NCBI GenBank assembly: GCA_026708505.1
Contig: JAPOUU010000121.1
Location: 1 to 57,683 of the forward strand
Origin: Hyphomicrobiales bacterium
Lineage (GTDB): Bacteria; Pseudomonadota; Alphaproteobacteria; JAPOUT01
Reading direction: 5' to 3'
Length of the DNA stretch: 57,683 nt
Shown here: piece after piece, positions 1 to 8,571 of the stretch
Layout of the letters: the number at the start of each line of letters is the position of its first letter
How positions within the stretch are numbered: position 1 is the stretch's first letter
Notes under the pieces: generated by a model
Database searches by the model: none
Told to the model about the DNA's origin: nothing
The model's input: the letters and a program-made list of their open reading frames with translations, nothing else
Translations under genes and position numbers: made by a program

Positions 1-2160
1 AACGGCGCCGCTCGTTGAATCTACTTGGTCATCACCTTCCATGCTCCTCACTTCCCATGCGAGATCAAATCCTTCGGTCGGCGCCTGCTGGGTCGATTCA
101 ACACGAACCGTCACACCGTGCTGCATGCCGTTGGTCGGGTTTTCTTCAAAAATACGCGCCGGGTTGAAGGTTTCGGCTCCGCTGGGAATTGCAAAACCAA
201 CGGCGAGATCGTCATCGAGAAGGACCATGGAATGCGTGATGGTGGCGGGCGGGTTGGCCGGGTCGGTCACGGGACCAAAATCCCACCCCTCCGGCAGGTC
301 GCCCGAAAGCGCCAACGTTATCGTCTTGGAGCCTTCGCCTATCTCGTTGTTAATGCCCTGCAACGTCAGGGTGGCGCTGTCTTCACCGGCCGGTATCGTC
401 AGCGTTGAGGGCAAGATGGTGTAATCCGCTCCCGCCGTCGCCGTTCCGCCCGGTTCAACGTTCAGCGTAATCGCCGTCGGCGAAGCCATGTCAATGTTGA
501 CGGACACCTCGACCCCCATTGTTACATTATTCTCTGCAAGCGTTGTCGCCGCGTCCGGGGCAAACTCGATCGTGTTGCCGTGCGCCCGTATTGTCACCGT
601 CGTCGTTTCGCTGCTCCGAAGCATGCGCTGATGCTCCTCGGGAACCTCAATCTGCAAAACAATTTCTTCGGGGATTTCCCTCGGAGCCGCGTTGCCATCG
701 TCCAGAATCCCAATCTCGACATCAAACCTCGTCACTCCTGCGGGAACCATCATTGTACACGTCAACTCGGGGCAGTCGGCCGTGGTGTCCGGCGCGCTCT
801 GCTGTCCCGTGCCCGCATCCAGCGTGTAAACCTTGTGCCCGTAGTTGAAGTCGCTCCCCAAATCCGCCGAGGTGGCGTCCTCGTCAATGACAAGATTGAG
901 CATCACCGGCTGCGACAACGATTCCAACTCCCCGGCAATCGTCACCGTGCCGCCTTCCTCGATGGTGGAGGTCGGCGACAGCGGCTGCCCGCTCTCGTCC
1001 ACAGGCGTTGCCAGTCGAACGGGCGGAACCGCCTCGCGCTCCTCGTACAAAATCCGCTTCTCGCGCTTGACCGGATCAAGAAGGTTCGGGGCATAGGAAT
1101 TCGGAGAAAGCGTCCCGCCGTCCAAGCCGGGAAGGCTGAACCGGAACACAAGTCCCGTGCTCCATCTCGAACCGAATGAATCATCTCCGTCGTGCCGCTC
1201 GTATCCGGCTTCGAGGAAAACCCCGGGAAGAATGCGAATTCCCGCATCCGCGCCGAAGGACGGACGCCATTTTGTCTTCTCTTCTTCCTCTCCTTCAAAG
1301 CGCCAAACGCCCACGCTCGCGTTCAGCCGCAGGCGCGCCCACGCGAGCCCCAAACGGAGGTCTCCGCCCTGGAGGGCCTGCTCTTCGTAGTCCGTGCGCC
1401 CCTCGGTCCAGTCGTTCAAGGGATGGTAGTAGTTCAGTCCCGCTTGAAAGGCATCGCTCTGCATGTCGATGCCGACACCAAGGCGCTGATGCCCCTGCTT
1501 GAAGTCATAGTCGTAAAACAGCGAACCTCCCGCAATCACGTTCCGGATAATCCGGTTGCGGTACACAAGTCCGAGATTGCCGTCTATGCGCTTTTCCTCC
1601 TCAAGCCCGGGCCAGAAAACCAAACCGGGTTGAATGAACAGCGCGTGCTCAATTTCTTTTTCTTCTCCTTCTTCTCCTCCCGCGCGTCTCAAGCCCGGCA
1701 GCGAATCAAGCAACGAAGCCGGAACCGGAACAACGGCATCAAGCTCTCCCGTAACACTTTCTCCCCAGACCCAGCCGAGGCTCGAGTCCAAACGGAAATT
1801 TTCGTCCAACAACGCAACGCCTCCCGAACGGACGACGTCTTCAACGGTGTTAACCAATATGCGCGAGCCCGTGTTTCGAAGGGCGTGCTTGCCGCATTGC
1901 GAGTAATCGCGCGATGTTCCCGTCGGAACGGACTCCTCGTTCGCGTTTTCGGAATCGTCCAGGCGGTTTCGAATGGCGGAGGAATCAGCACCTTCGGCGC
2001 AACCCAGCACGCCGCCCCATAACTGTCCGAGGTCGGATTGCGAGCGTGTGAACCAAAAACCGTCCTCCGCCTTTGAAGACGACGGCAATTCTGAAACCGC
2101 GAGCAATAAAAACGCTACAAACGGAAGCAGCAACTTACGGGAAAACAAACGAATTTCCAT
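1..2160 (-). CDS. Inverse-autotransporter (intimin-like) Calx-beta adhesin, N-terminal part
   Basis: The reading frame is open from the ATG at 2158-2160 to the left edge, giving 720 codons with no stop, so the C-terminus lies outside the window. The start has a good GGAGAA ribosome site eight bases upstream. The protein begins with a signal peptide (MEIRLFSRKLLLPFVAFLLL). Next comes a stretch typical of the intimin/invasin beta-domain (IAT_beta): FYDYDFKQGHQRLGVG, then NYYHPLNDW, then GVFLEAGYERHDGD, ending about residue 300. After a REKRILYEER linker there are Calx-beta-like repeats (for example GGTATAGADYTILPSTLTIP). The family inserts its N-terminal barrel in the outer membrane and exports the C-terminal repeats to the surface. 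Two close paralogs lie at 27505-29604 and 29938-35325. The family call is by motif from memory; a binding role is inferred. Confidence 0.72.
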   Translation of the reverse strand, partial: MEIRLFSRKLLLPFVAFLLLAVSELPSSSKAEDGFWFTRSQSDLGQLWGGVLGCAEGADSSAIRNRLDDSENANEESVPTGTSRDYSQCGKHALRNTGSRILVNTVEDVVRSGGVALLDENFRLDSSLGWVWGESVTGELDAVVPVPASLLDSLPGLRRAGGEEGEEKEIEHALFIQPGLVFWPGLEEEKRIDGNLGLVYRNRIIRNVIAGGSLFYDYDFKQGHQRLGVGIDMQSDAFQAGLNYYHPLNDWTEGRTDYEEQALQGGDLRLGLAWARLRLNASVGVWRFEGEEEEKTKWRPSFGADAGIRILPGVFLEAGYERHDGDDSFGSRWSTGLVFRFSLPGLDGGTLSPNSYAPNLLDPVKREKRILYEEREAVPPVRLATPVDESGQPLSPTSTIEEGGTVTIAGELESLSQPVMLNLVIDEDATSADLGSDFNYGHKVYTLDAGTGQQSAPDTTADCPELTCTMMVPAGVTRFDVEIGILDDGNAAPREIPEEIVLQIEVPEEHQRMLRSSETTTVTIRAHGNTIEFAPDAATTLAENNVTMGVEVSVNIDMASPTAITLNVEPGGTATAGADYTILPSTLTIPAGEDSATLTLQGINNEIGEGSKTITLALSGDLPEGWDFGPVTDPANPPATITHSMVLLDDDLAVGFAIPSGAETFNPARIFEENPTNGMQHGVTVRVESTQQAPTEGFDLAWEVRSMEGDDQVDSTSGAV

Positions 2161-2194
2161 GGCACATCTTCTCCAATAAAGGCATTTGGAATCC

Positions 2195-2223
2195 TGTATA
2201 CTATATTTCTCTCGAAACGGCAA
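2195..2223. promoter_or_regulatory. Possible overlapping promoter elements in the adhesin/thiolase intergenic region
   Basis: On the minus strand TTGCCG (2218-2223) and TATACA (2195-2200) are separated by 17 bases, a plausible sigma-70 promoter for the adhesin at 1-2160. On the plus strand TATACT (2197-2202) sits just ahead of the structured RNA candidate, at the right distance for a start near 2205-2209, but has no recognisable -35. Only one of the two readings need be real. Confidence 0.3.
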
Positions 2224-2365
2224 AGGGCTCCGCATGAGTAAAAGTCAACCTGTGTTCTGCAAGTCTCCGTCACCGGAGGCGCGATTCCTGCCTTGGGGCC
2301 TGCAACCAAGCCGCAACGGTTCATGCGCCGACGGGACAAGATGCCCTATGTTTCTGCGGAAATTG
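2203..2365 (+). ncRNA. Structured RNA candidate, 6S-like rod
   Basis: About 160 bases of the 314-base gap between the adhesin and thiolase genes fold into a nested rod. Complementary arms are ATTTC (2205-2209) with GAAAT (2359-2363), GAAAC (2214-2218) with GTTTC (2350-2354), AGGGC (2224-2228) with GCCCT (2343-2347), and CGCATGA (2231-2237) with TCATGCG (2321-2327). Inside are an apical hairpin CTCCG/CGGAG (2265-2278) and a side hairpin CTTGG/CCAAG (2292-2310). The length, the closing stem beginning ATTTCTCT and the small hairpin on the 3' side of the large internal loop recall 6S RNA, which mimics an open promoter and sequesters RNA polymerase. A TATACT box just upstream supports the plus strand. 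It could instead be a cis-regulatory leader of the thiolase operon. No terminator was seen. Confidence 0.42.
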
Positions 2366-2474
2366 TCGAAACGACTCCCGGCCGGTGCTTGTGGCAGGAC
2401 GCCAATTTGTATAAAATCGGTGCAGACACAAGCGAAACACGCCGGACACTATCAACAATGAAGGAGAGGACGGC

Positions 2475-3632
2475 ATGAGCAAACTTTACATCACCGGCGC
2501 AAAGCGTACCGCGATAGGCGGGTTGAGCGGAGCGTTATCGTCCCAGTCCGCAAGCCTGCTCGGCGGCGAGGCCATCCGTGCGGCTTTGGCGCAGGCTGAA
2601 AACCCCGTGCCCGATGAAGTGGTCATGGGGAACGTGCTGATGGCGGGCCAGGGCCAGGCGCCGGCGCGGCAGGCGGCGCACCATGCCGGCCTGGACTGGA
2701 GTGTTCCGGCAACCACGGTGAACAAGATGTGCGGCTCGGGCATGCAGGCGGCGATGATGACCGCCGATCGTCTCATGCGTTGCGGCGGCACGGGCGTTGC
2801 CGGAGGAATGGAGAGCATGTCCCGCGCGCCGCAGCTGATTTTAGAGACGAGAAAAGGTTTCCGGATGGGGCATCAAAAAATATATGATTCAATGTTCTTG
2901 GACGGACTTGAGGACGCCTACGAGCCCGGCACCTTGATGGGCGTTTATGCCGAACGCACGGCGCAGGAACGGCAAATCTCGCGCGAAGCCCAGGACGAAT
3001 TTGCATTGTCCTCCCTGAGCCGCGCCCGGACGGCGTCCGAAGGCGCCTTCCGGCATGAAATCACCCCGGTCACCGTCACAGATCGCAAGTCCGAAACCAC
3101 GGTCGACCGGGACGAGCAACTCGCCACGGCGAGACCCGAAAAAATCCCCCATCTCAAGCCCGCCTTTGTTGCGGACGGCACCGTGACGGCGGCAAACTCC
3201 AGCTCGATCAGCGACGGGGCGGCGGCCCTGGTGCTGCAGACAGATGCCGCGCCGCCGAAAACGGCGCGCGCCGAATGGATCGGGCAGGCAACCCATTCCG
3301 AACTGCCGAATAATTTCACCGTTGCTCCCATAGGCGCGATTCAAAAACTCCTGGATCAAACGGGCTGGGGCGTCCAGGACGTGGATTTGTTCGAAGTCAA
3401 CGAAGCTTTCGCCGTGGTTGCGCTGGCGGCGCGCGGGCATTTCGGCATTGACGCGGAACGTTTCAATGTTCACGGCGGCGCGTGCGCATTGGGGCATCCG
3501 GTCGGGGCCAGTGCGGCGCGGGTGATTGTAACGCTTCTCGGCGCGTTGGAAGAACGCAATTTGAAACGCGGCGTCGCCTCGGTATGTATCGGCGGCGGCG
3601 AAGCCACCGCCGTTGCCGTCACGCGTTTGTAA
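2475..3632 (+). CDS. Thiolase (acetyl-CoA C-acyltransferase family)
   Basis: A 385-residue enzyme of the usual thiolase II length (about 390). It catalyses thiolytic cleavage of 3-ketoacyl-CoA or condensation of two acetyl-CoA. The nucleophilic cysteine is Cys86 in NKMCGSGMQA. The His of GHPVGAS (about 341) and the second Cys of CIGGGEA (about 371) complete the active site. The ATG has an AAGGAG site upstream. It is first in an operon with an acyl-CoA dehydrogenase and an enoyl-CoA hydratase, so a degradative beta-oxidation role is most likely. Biosynthetic acetoacetyl-CoA thiolase cannot be excluded from sequence alone. Confidence 0.9.
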   Translation: MSKLYITGAKRTAIGGLSGALSSQSASLLGGEAIRAALAQAENPVPDEVVMGNVLMAGQGQAPARQAAHHAGLDWSVPATTVNKMCGSGMQAAMMTADRLMRCGGTGVAGGMESMSRAPQLILETRKGFRMGHQKIYDSMFLDGLEDAYEPGTLMGVYAERTAQERQISREAQDEFALSSLSRARTASEGAFRHEITPVTVTDRKSETTVDRDEQLATARPEKIPHLKPAFVADGTVTAANSSSISDGAAALVLQTDAAPPKTARAEWIGQATHSELPNNFTVAPIGAIQKLLDQTGWGVQDVDLFEVNEAFAVVALAARGHFGIDAERFNVHGGACALGHPVGASAARVIVTLLGALEERNLKRGVASVCIGGGEATAVAVTRL

Positions 3633-3724
3633 GCGGCAACGGGTGCGGTGATTATGGAGAAGATATCGCAAAACAAAACCGTTCCTGCCTTGCAAGCGCA
3701 ATTAAAAAGGAGAGAAGAGAGCGA

Positions 3725-4864
3725 ATGCTTTTAAGCGAGCAACAGGAATTTTTGCGCGACACCTTGCGCGGTTTCGTGGACGCCCGAATTGTTCCGTTCG
3801 CGGCCGAATGGGATCGCAACCGCGCCTTCCCCCGCGAGGCCGTCCAAGGACTTGCCGAACTCGGGGCGATGGGGGTGGCAATTCCCGAACAGTACGGCGG
3901 CGCGGGATTGGATCAAGTCAGCCTCGCGGTGACAATCGAAGAAGTCGCCCGCGGAGACGCCAGCACCAGCACCGTTCTCAGCGTGCAGAACAGCCTTGTT
4001 TGCGCGGTGCTGTTCAAGTTCGGCACCGAGACGCAAAAGCAGGAATTGCTTGTTCCCCTGGCCCGGGGGGAAAAGCTGGGATGTTTTTGTTTGACCGAGC
4101 CGACCGCGGGTTCGGATGCATCGGGCATTGCCACGCAAGCCAAGCGCGACGGAGAGGATTGGGTGATTTCGGGCGGAAAAATATTCATCAGCACCGGCAG
4201 GGAAGCCGACATTGCATTGATATTCGCGGTAACCGGAAAAAAGGACGGGAAGAACACCCTGACATGTTTTGCCGTTCCGACCGATACTCCGGGTTTTCAG
4301 GTCGCGCGGGTGGAAAACAAACTGGGACAGCATGCAAGCGACACCGCGGAACTTTTGTTTGACCAGATGCGGGTTACCGACGGCTGCCGGGTGGGCGAGG
4401 CCGACAGGGGTTATAAAATCGCACTCGCCAATCTGGAAGCGGGACGGATCGGGATAGCCGCCCAGGCGACGGGAATTGCACAAGCGGCCCTGGAAGCCGC
4501 GCAGCAGTTCGCCGCCGAGCGGAAAACTTTCGGGAAAACCATTGACCAACACCAAGCCGTGGCTTTCATGCTGGCCGAGATGGCAACCGATGTGACGGCG
4601 GCCCGGCAGTTAACCTATCATGCGGCGGGTTTGCGGGATGCCGGGGTTCCCGGTTTAAAAGAAGCCTGCATGGCAAAATTGTTTGCTTCCGAAATGGCCG
4701 AACGCGTAACCAGCAAAGCCATTCAAATACACGGAGGCTATGGTTACAGCAACGACTATCCCGTGGAACGTTACTATCGCGACCAGCGTATATGCCAAAT
4801 ATACGAAGGAACCTCGCAAATTCAGAAAATGGTGATCAGTCGCCAGCTATCCGACGGCAAGTAA
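3725..4864 (+). CDS. Acyl-CoA dehydrogenase, short/branched-chain type
   Basis: A 379-residue flavoprotein that introduces the alpha-beta double bond into acyl-CoA, passing electrons to ETF. It shows the family signature CFCLTEPTAGSD for FAD/substrate binding, the RKTFGKTIDQHQAV helix, and IQIHGGYGYSNDYPVERYYRD. The catalytic glutamate is in YEGTSQIQ (about Glu361), the position used by short- and medium-chain enzymes. The open frame extends upstream, but the ATG at 3725 follows a purine-rich GGAGAGAAGAGAG site and matches the family N-terminus (LSEQQEFLRDTLRGF), so it was chosen. It lies between thiolase and enoyl-CoA hydratase genes. The chain length of the substrate is not determined. Confidence 0.9.
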   Translation: MLLSEQQEFLRDTLRGFVDARIVPFAAEWDRNRAFPREAVQGLAELGAMGVAIPEQYGGAGLDQVSLAVTIEEVARGDASTSTVLSVQNSLVCAVLFKFGTETQKQELLVPLARGEKLGCFCLTEPTAGSDASGIATQAKRDGEDWVISGGKIFISTGREADIALIFAVTGKKDGKNTLTCFAVPTDTPGFQVARVENKLGQHASDTAELLFDQMRVTDGCRVGEADRGYKIALANLEAGRIGIAAQATGIAQAALEAAQQFAAERKTFGKTIDQHQAVAFMLAEMATDVTAARQLTYHAAGLRDAGVPGLKEACMAKLFASEMAERVTSKAIQIHGGYGYSNDYPVERYYRDQRICQIYEGTSQIQKMVISRQLSDGK

Positions 4865-4878
4865 GAAAGGAGAAATCA

Positions 4879-5649
4879 ATGAGTCTTATTTTGGAAAACT
4901 GCAAAAACGGCGTCGCGCATTTAACCCTCAATCGCCCCGAGGCGTTGAACGCGCTTAATCAGGATTTGGTCGAGGCGATGATTGAGGCGTTGCAGCGATA
5001 CGATCAAGATGAAAGCATCGGCTGCATGGTACTGTATGGCTCGGAGCGGGCGTTTGTCGCGGGGGCGGACATCAAAGCGATGCTGCCGAAGGATTTCGTC
5101 TCCCACCAGAGGGAAGAGATGTTCATTTTCGCGGTCAACAAAATCGAGGCCGTTCAAACACCGGTCATCGCCGCGGTGGACGGTTATGCCCTGGGCGGCG
5201 GGTGTGAACTCGCCATGGCCTGCGATATGATCGTTGCAACGCAGGAGGCGAAATTCGGACAGCCGGAAATCAAACTCGGGACAATTCCCGGACTCGGGGG
5301 AAGCCAGCGCATGACCCGCGCGGTCGGAAAGGCCAAGACGATGGATTTGGTGTTAAGCGGACGCAACATGGATGCGCAGGAAGCCGAGCGAAGCGGCCTT
5401 GTCGCGCGTGTGGTTGCCCGCGACGAGTTGCAAGCGGAAGTGACCAAATTGGCGGAGACCATCGCGGGATATTCCCGTCCCGTCGTGCGCATAGCGAAGA
5501 AGGCGGTGAATGCGGCGATGGAAACCACCTTGAGTCAGGGATTGAAAACCGAGCAAAATTTGTTTGAAAGCACGTTTGCTCTTGAGGACAGGCGCGAGGG
5601 CATGGCGGCTTTTTCCGAGAAGCGCAAACCCGAATGGAAAAACCGCTGA
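4879..5649 (+). CDS. Enoyl-CoA hydratase (crotonase family)
   Basis: A 256-residue crotonase-fold protein that hydrates trans-2-enoyl-CoA to 3-hydroxyacyl-CoA. The oxyanion-hole segment AFVAGADIKAM (about 58-68) and GYALGGGCELAMACD are present. Both catalytic glutamates of true hydratases are there: Glu110 in GGCE and Glu130 in GQPEIKLGTIPG. The ATG at 4879 lies 14 bases after the preceding stop behind AAGGAG. It is the last gene of the thiolase operon. No 3-hydroxyacyl-CoA dehydrogenase is in this operon; an SDR at 38576-39334 could supply that step. Confidence 0.9.
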   Translation: MSLILENCKNGVAHLTLNRPEALNALNQDLVEAMIEALQRYDQDESIGCMVLYGSERAFVAGADIKAMLPKDFVSHQREEMFIFAVNKIEAVQTPVIAAVDGYALGGGCELAMACDMIVATQEAKFGQPEIKLGTIPGLGGSQRMTRAVGKAKTMDLVLSGRNMDAQEAERSGLVARVVARDELQAEVTKLAETIAGYSRPVVRIAKKAVNAAMETTLSQGLKTEQNLFESTFALEDRREGMAAFSEKRKPEWKNR

Positions 5650-5746
5650 TTCGCAATTTAGCCGGGTTTCGTAGTTGGGCAAACAAATGACATGGCGAAT
5701 CGACATACCGAGCAGATGAGGAAGGGCAAAACGAATCATAGCAAAT

Positions 5747-5757
5747 CCGTCTATAAT
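5747..5757 (+). repeat. Left copy of CCGTCTATAAT flanking the AT-rich island
   Basis: The sequence AAATCCGTCTATAAT (5743-5757) recurs at 6841-6855 as AAAGCCGTCTATAAT, one mismatch in 15. The two copies flank the low-GC genes between them. It may be a duplicated target site, a shared extended -10 promoter element (TATAAT), or chance. A shorter relative (CCGTCTAT) lies ahead of the lipoprotein near 18293, which favours a promoter element. Confidence 0.3.
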
Positions 5758-5809
5758 GGAAGGGTTTTTAAACGCTTTACATTAATCGTTATTGTGGCAA
5801 TTTAAATGC

Positions 5810-5992
5810 ATGCAGAACCAAGGATTACAGGCACGAAAAAGAAAAATCATGTACAGGTATATCGTTTTAAATCTTGATGACCCAATAGATAAGCAATTGT
5901 TACAACTTGCCTCTTCTGCGTTTATATGCGGTTGGTTTGGGCTGATTGTTATTCCTTTCATTATAGATTTGTATAAGACTTTCATTGGATAA
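5810..5992 (+). CDS. Small hypothetical membrane protein
   Basis: About 60 residues from the ATG at 5810. A start at 5849 giving 47 residues is equally possible, and neither has a clear ribosome site. The C-terminal half is one hydrophobic segment (SSAFICGWFGLIVIPFIIDLY) following a short charged N-terminus. No family was recognised. Base composition is strikingly AT-rich compared with the flanking metabolic genes, suggesting recent acquisition. Its stop overlaps the start of the next small gene, which implies translational coupling and a joint function. Confidence 0.4.
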   Translation: MQNQGLQARKRKIMYRYIVLNLDDPIDKQLLQLASSAFICGWFGLIVIPFIIDLYKTFIG

Positions 5993-6248
5993 ACAATTTT
6001 GGAAAGGGGGAGGATTCCTCTTAATTTGGCTTGCTACGATTTTAGGAGTCTGTTCGGGTTTATATTGGTTTTCATATCTGTTAATTAAATGGGAGATTTT
6101 TATATCCTATTCTCAAGATGAGTTATTTATTTTTTCGCTCATTTTGTGTTTTTGGATGTCAACTTTATCTCTCTTCATTAGATACATATCTCGATGTATA
6201 AAAGAAACAGAAGAATTTGATGTGAAAGAAGAACCGGAAGACAAATAA
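5985..6248 (+). CDS. Small hypothetical two-helix membrane protein
   Basis: 87 residues starting at a TTG that overlaps the end of the preceding small ORF by eight bases. Two strong hydrophobic segments (GGFLLIWLATILGVCSGLYWF and LFIFSLILCFWMSTLSLFIRY) are followed by an acidic cytoplasmic-looking tail (KETEEFDVKEEPEDK). No family was recognised. AT-rich like its neighbour. Such coupled small membrane proteins are often immunity or toxin components, but nothing here proves that. Confidence 0.45.
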   Translation: MDKQFWKGGGFLLIWLATILGVCSGLYWFSYLLIKWEIFISYSQDELFIFSLILCFWMSTLSLFIRYISRCIKETEEFDVKEEPEDK

Positions 6249-6272
6249 ATATCTGTATGACCGGTTCCGAAC

Positions 6273-6713
6273 CTAGTGGGAATCGGACAGGCTGACAGTT
6301 GGGAATGCTTTTTTCAAGTCCTCCAGCAATTCTCTCAACCCGTCGGCATAGCCCCATCCCATCCATTCAACCCGCTTAAATTCCGCTTCTAACAGGGGCA
6401 TGAATTCAGATACCAGAGTTTCATCTTTCTGTTTTATCAGCGTTTCAACAAGGCGGGAAAACATGGACAGCATACTGTCATAAAATGGCGCACCAATATC
6501 GCCGAATTCCAACGTACAATCGTTGCCGCATTTGACATAGTAAAACATCAAACTCAGCGTATCGGATAGGTTGCCGTTTGCTTTTTTGAATTCGCTGATT
6601 GCTTTGCGCCCGTCGGAAAGTTGAAAGGCTTGCCAATGTCCTTTTGGGTGTACCGCCTCGCGAATGCGCGCTTTGTATGGTTCAAGATGCTCACTTCCAA
6701 CCTGATCGCTCAA
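6273..6713 (-). pseudogene. DUF6155-like protein, probably 5'-truncated
   Basis: The 146-residue frame matches, from memory, the C-terminal part of the uncharacterised DUF6155 family. Matching pieces are EPYKARIREAV, SDGRKAISEFKK, the GDIGAPFYDSMLSMF segment and GWGYADGLRELLEDL. The only available start is a TTG with no ribosome site. An in-frame TGA lies about ten codons upstream, and before it the frame continues into unrelated residues. The usual N-terminal helical part is therefore missing, so this is likely a remnant. It belongs to the AT-rich island and is convergent with the small membrane-protein pair. Confidence 0.45.
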
Positions 6714-7073
6714 AAAAGCGGGAGTGAAAGAAGACTTTGTTCAATGGCATGGATAATGGTTTTGCTCCATGCTTTGACCATACAACAAATTTTCAAACTG
6801 TTCACAAGCACGCAAAAACGGCGGCAGGAGAATCATTGGAAAAGCCGTCTATAATACGCCCGGCGGCGGGAAATTTTGAAGTCTCCCTGCTATTCATTCT
6901 CCTGCCGTTTCCTTCGCGCGGCAATCTAAATTTCGGGCTCAAGCGCGCATGCGGGCAATTTTCAATCTTTTTCCCTGGCGTCTCTCTGATATGATTTCGA
7001 AAAATTCGCCAATTTAAGGTAGAATCCGGAAGATTTTGTGAAACGTAGACAATTCCGAATGTAAAGGAGAAAG
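6714..7073. other. Intergenic region upstream of the aldehyde dehydrogenase
   Basis: No gene is supported here. The stretch holds the second CCGTCTATAAT copy (6845-6855). Near 6996-7025 there is a weak promoter-like TTCGAA-N18-TAGAAT, correctly oriented for the aldehyde dehydrogenase, followed by AAAGGAGA just before its ATG. The proximal part, read on the minus strand, may contain decayed upstream sequence of the DUF6155-like remnant. Confidence 0.4.
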
Positions 7074-8561
7074 ATGCAATCACTCAAGCAATGCCGCATG
7101 TTGATAGATGGTGCGTGCGTCGAGGCGTCCGACGGCGGCGCCTTCGACAGCGTTGATCCCTCGAGCGGCGAGGTCTGGGCGCGCGCGCCCGAAGCAACCG
7201 AACATGACGTCGAGAAGGCCGTTCTTGCCGCCCATCGATCGATGCGGGAGGGTCCCTGGGCGTCCATGTCGCCGAGCGAGCGCGGACATTGCCTGCGGCG
7301 GCTGGCGGAATTGCTCGAAGAGCACTCCGAGGATTTGGGGCGGCTGGAGACGCGCGACACCGGCAAACTCTTTCAGGAGACCCGCTGGCAGGCAAAATAC
7401 ATCGCCGAGTTTTTTCATTTTTATGCAGGCGCCGCCGACAAGATTCACGGCGAGACGCTCCCCATCGACAAGCCCGACCTGTTTGTTTTCACCGAGCGCG
7501 AGCCCGTCGGCGTTGTTGCCGCAATCGTGCCGTGGAACTCGCAGCTTTTTCTCAGCGCGGTCAAAATCGCTCCCGCGCTGGCCGCCGGCTGCTCGGTGGT
7601 GTTGAAAGTTTCAGAACACGCTCCGGTCGCGATGCTGGCATTCGGAGAACTCGTACTCAAAGCCGGAATCCCTCCCGGCGTTATCAACCTTCTCAGCGGT
7701 CACGGAGAGCCTTGCGGAAAGGCGCTGACTTCGCATCCGCTCGTAGCGCGCGTGTCCTTCACCGGCGGGAGCGTGGCCGCCGCGCGCGTGGTCGCCAACA
7801 GCGCCGAAAACTTCGCGCAGCTTTCTTTGGAACTGGGCGGCAAGTCTCCTTTCATCGTATTCGAGGACGCCGATATTGAAAGCGCCGTCAACGGAGCGGT
7901 TGCGGGAATCTTCGGCGCTTCCGGACAAAGCTGCGTTGCCGGATCGAGACTCTATCTGCAGGAAGGCATCGCCGAAGAATTCCTCCAACGCATGGCCGAG
8001 GCCGCCGGCGCCATCCGCATCGGCGATCCCATGAAAGAAGAATCCCAGATGGGACCTTTGTGCACGTTTGCGCAAATCGAGCGCGTCGAACAGCAATTGG
8101 AAACCGCCCTTCGGGAAGGCGGACGTCTTCTGTGCGGCGGCAAGCGTTTGGATGCGGAAGGAAAGGGGGGCTGGTTTTTCCAACCCACCGTCATTGAATG
8201 TCCGCGCCAGGACATGACCATTGTTGACGAGGAATTGTTCGCCCCGGTGGTCGCGGCGCTGCGCTTTCGCGACGAGGAAGAAGTCCTGCGTCTTGCCAAC
8301 GACAGCAATTACGGTTTGGCGGCGGGAATCTTCAGCCGCGACAGTGCGCGTTGTTTGCGCATGGCTCGGAGCATTCAGGCGGGAATCGTCTGGGTGAACA
8401 CTTACAGGGTGATTTCGCCCATCGCGCCGTTCGGCGGACAGAAGTTCTCGGGCTACGGCAGGGAGAGCGGCTTCCAGGCGGTATACGACTATACCCGCCC
8501 CAAGACCGTTTGGATGAACATGTCGGATGCCGCGATGGCGAATCCGTTCCAGCCGCGTTAA
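7074..8561 (+). CDS. NAD(P)-dependent aldehyde dehydrogenase
   Basis: A 495-residue ALDH-superfamily enzyme of standard length that oxidises an aldehyde to a carboxylate. Asn155 (PWNSQ), the general-base Glu253 (LELGGK) and the nucleophile Cys287 (GQSCVAGSR) are all present. The ATG follows AAAGGAGA. It resembles betaine-aldehyde and aminoaldehyde dehydrogenases, but the substrate cannot be fixed. The next gene, a luciferase-like monooxygenase, starts 11 bases after the stop, so the two and the following genes to 15597 probably form one catabolic operon. Confidence 0.9.
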   Translation: MQSLKQCRMLIDGACVEASDGGAFDSVDPSSGEVWARAPEATEHDVEKAVLAAHRSMREGPWASMSPSERGHCLRRLAELLEEHSEDLGRLETRDTGKLFQETRWQAKYIAEFFHFYAGAADKIHGETLPIDKPDLFVFTEREPVGVVAAIVPWNSQLFLSAVKIAPALAAGCSVVLKVSEHAPVAMLAFGELVLKAGIPPGVINLLSGHGEPCGKALTSHPLVARVSFTGGSVAAARVVANSAENFAQLSLELGGKSPFIVFEDADIESAVNGAVAGIFGASGQSCVAGSRLYLQEGIAEEFLQRMAEAAGAIRIGDPMKEESQMGPLCTFAQIERVEQQLETALREGGRLLCGGKRLDAEGKGGWFFQPTVIECPRQDMTIVDEELFAPVVAALRFRDEEEVLRLANDSNYGLAAGIFSRDSARCLRMARSIQAGIVWVNTYRVISPIAPFGGQKFSGYGRESGFQAVYDYTRPKTVWMNMSDAAMANPFQPR

Positions 8562-8571
8562 GGGGGTTTGC

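Noticed and set aside
2186-2478. Short plus-strand open frames across the adhesin/thiolase gap
   Set aside because: They lack ribosome sites and domains, and coincide with the paired segments of the structured RNA candidate.
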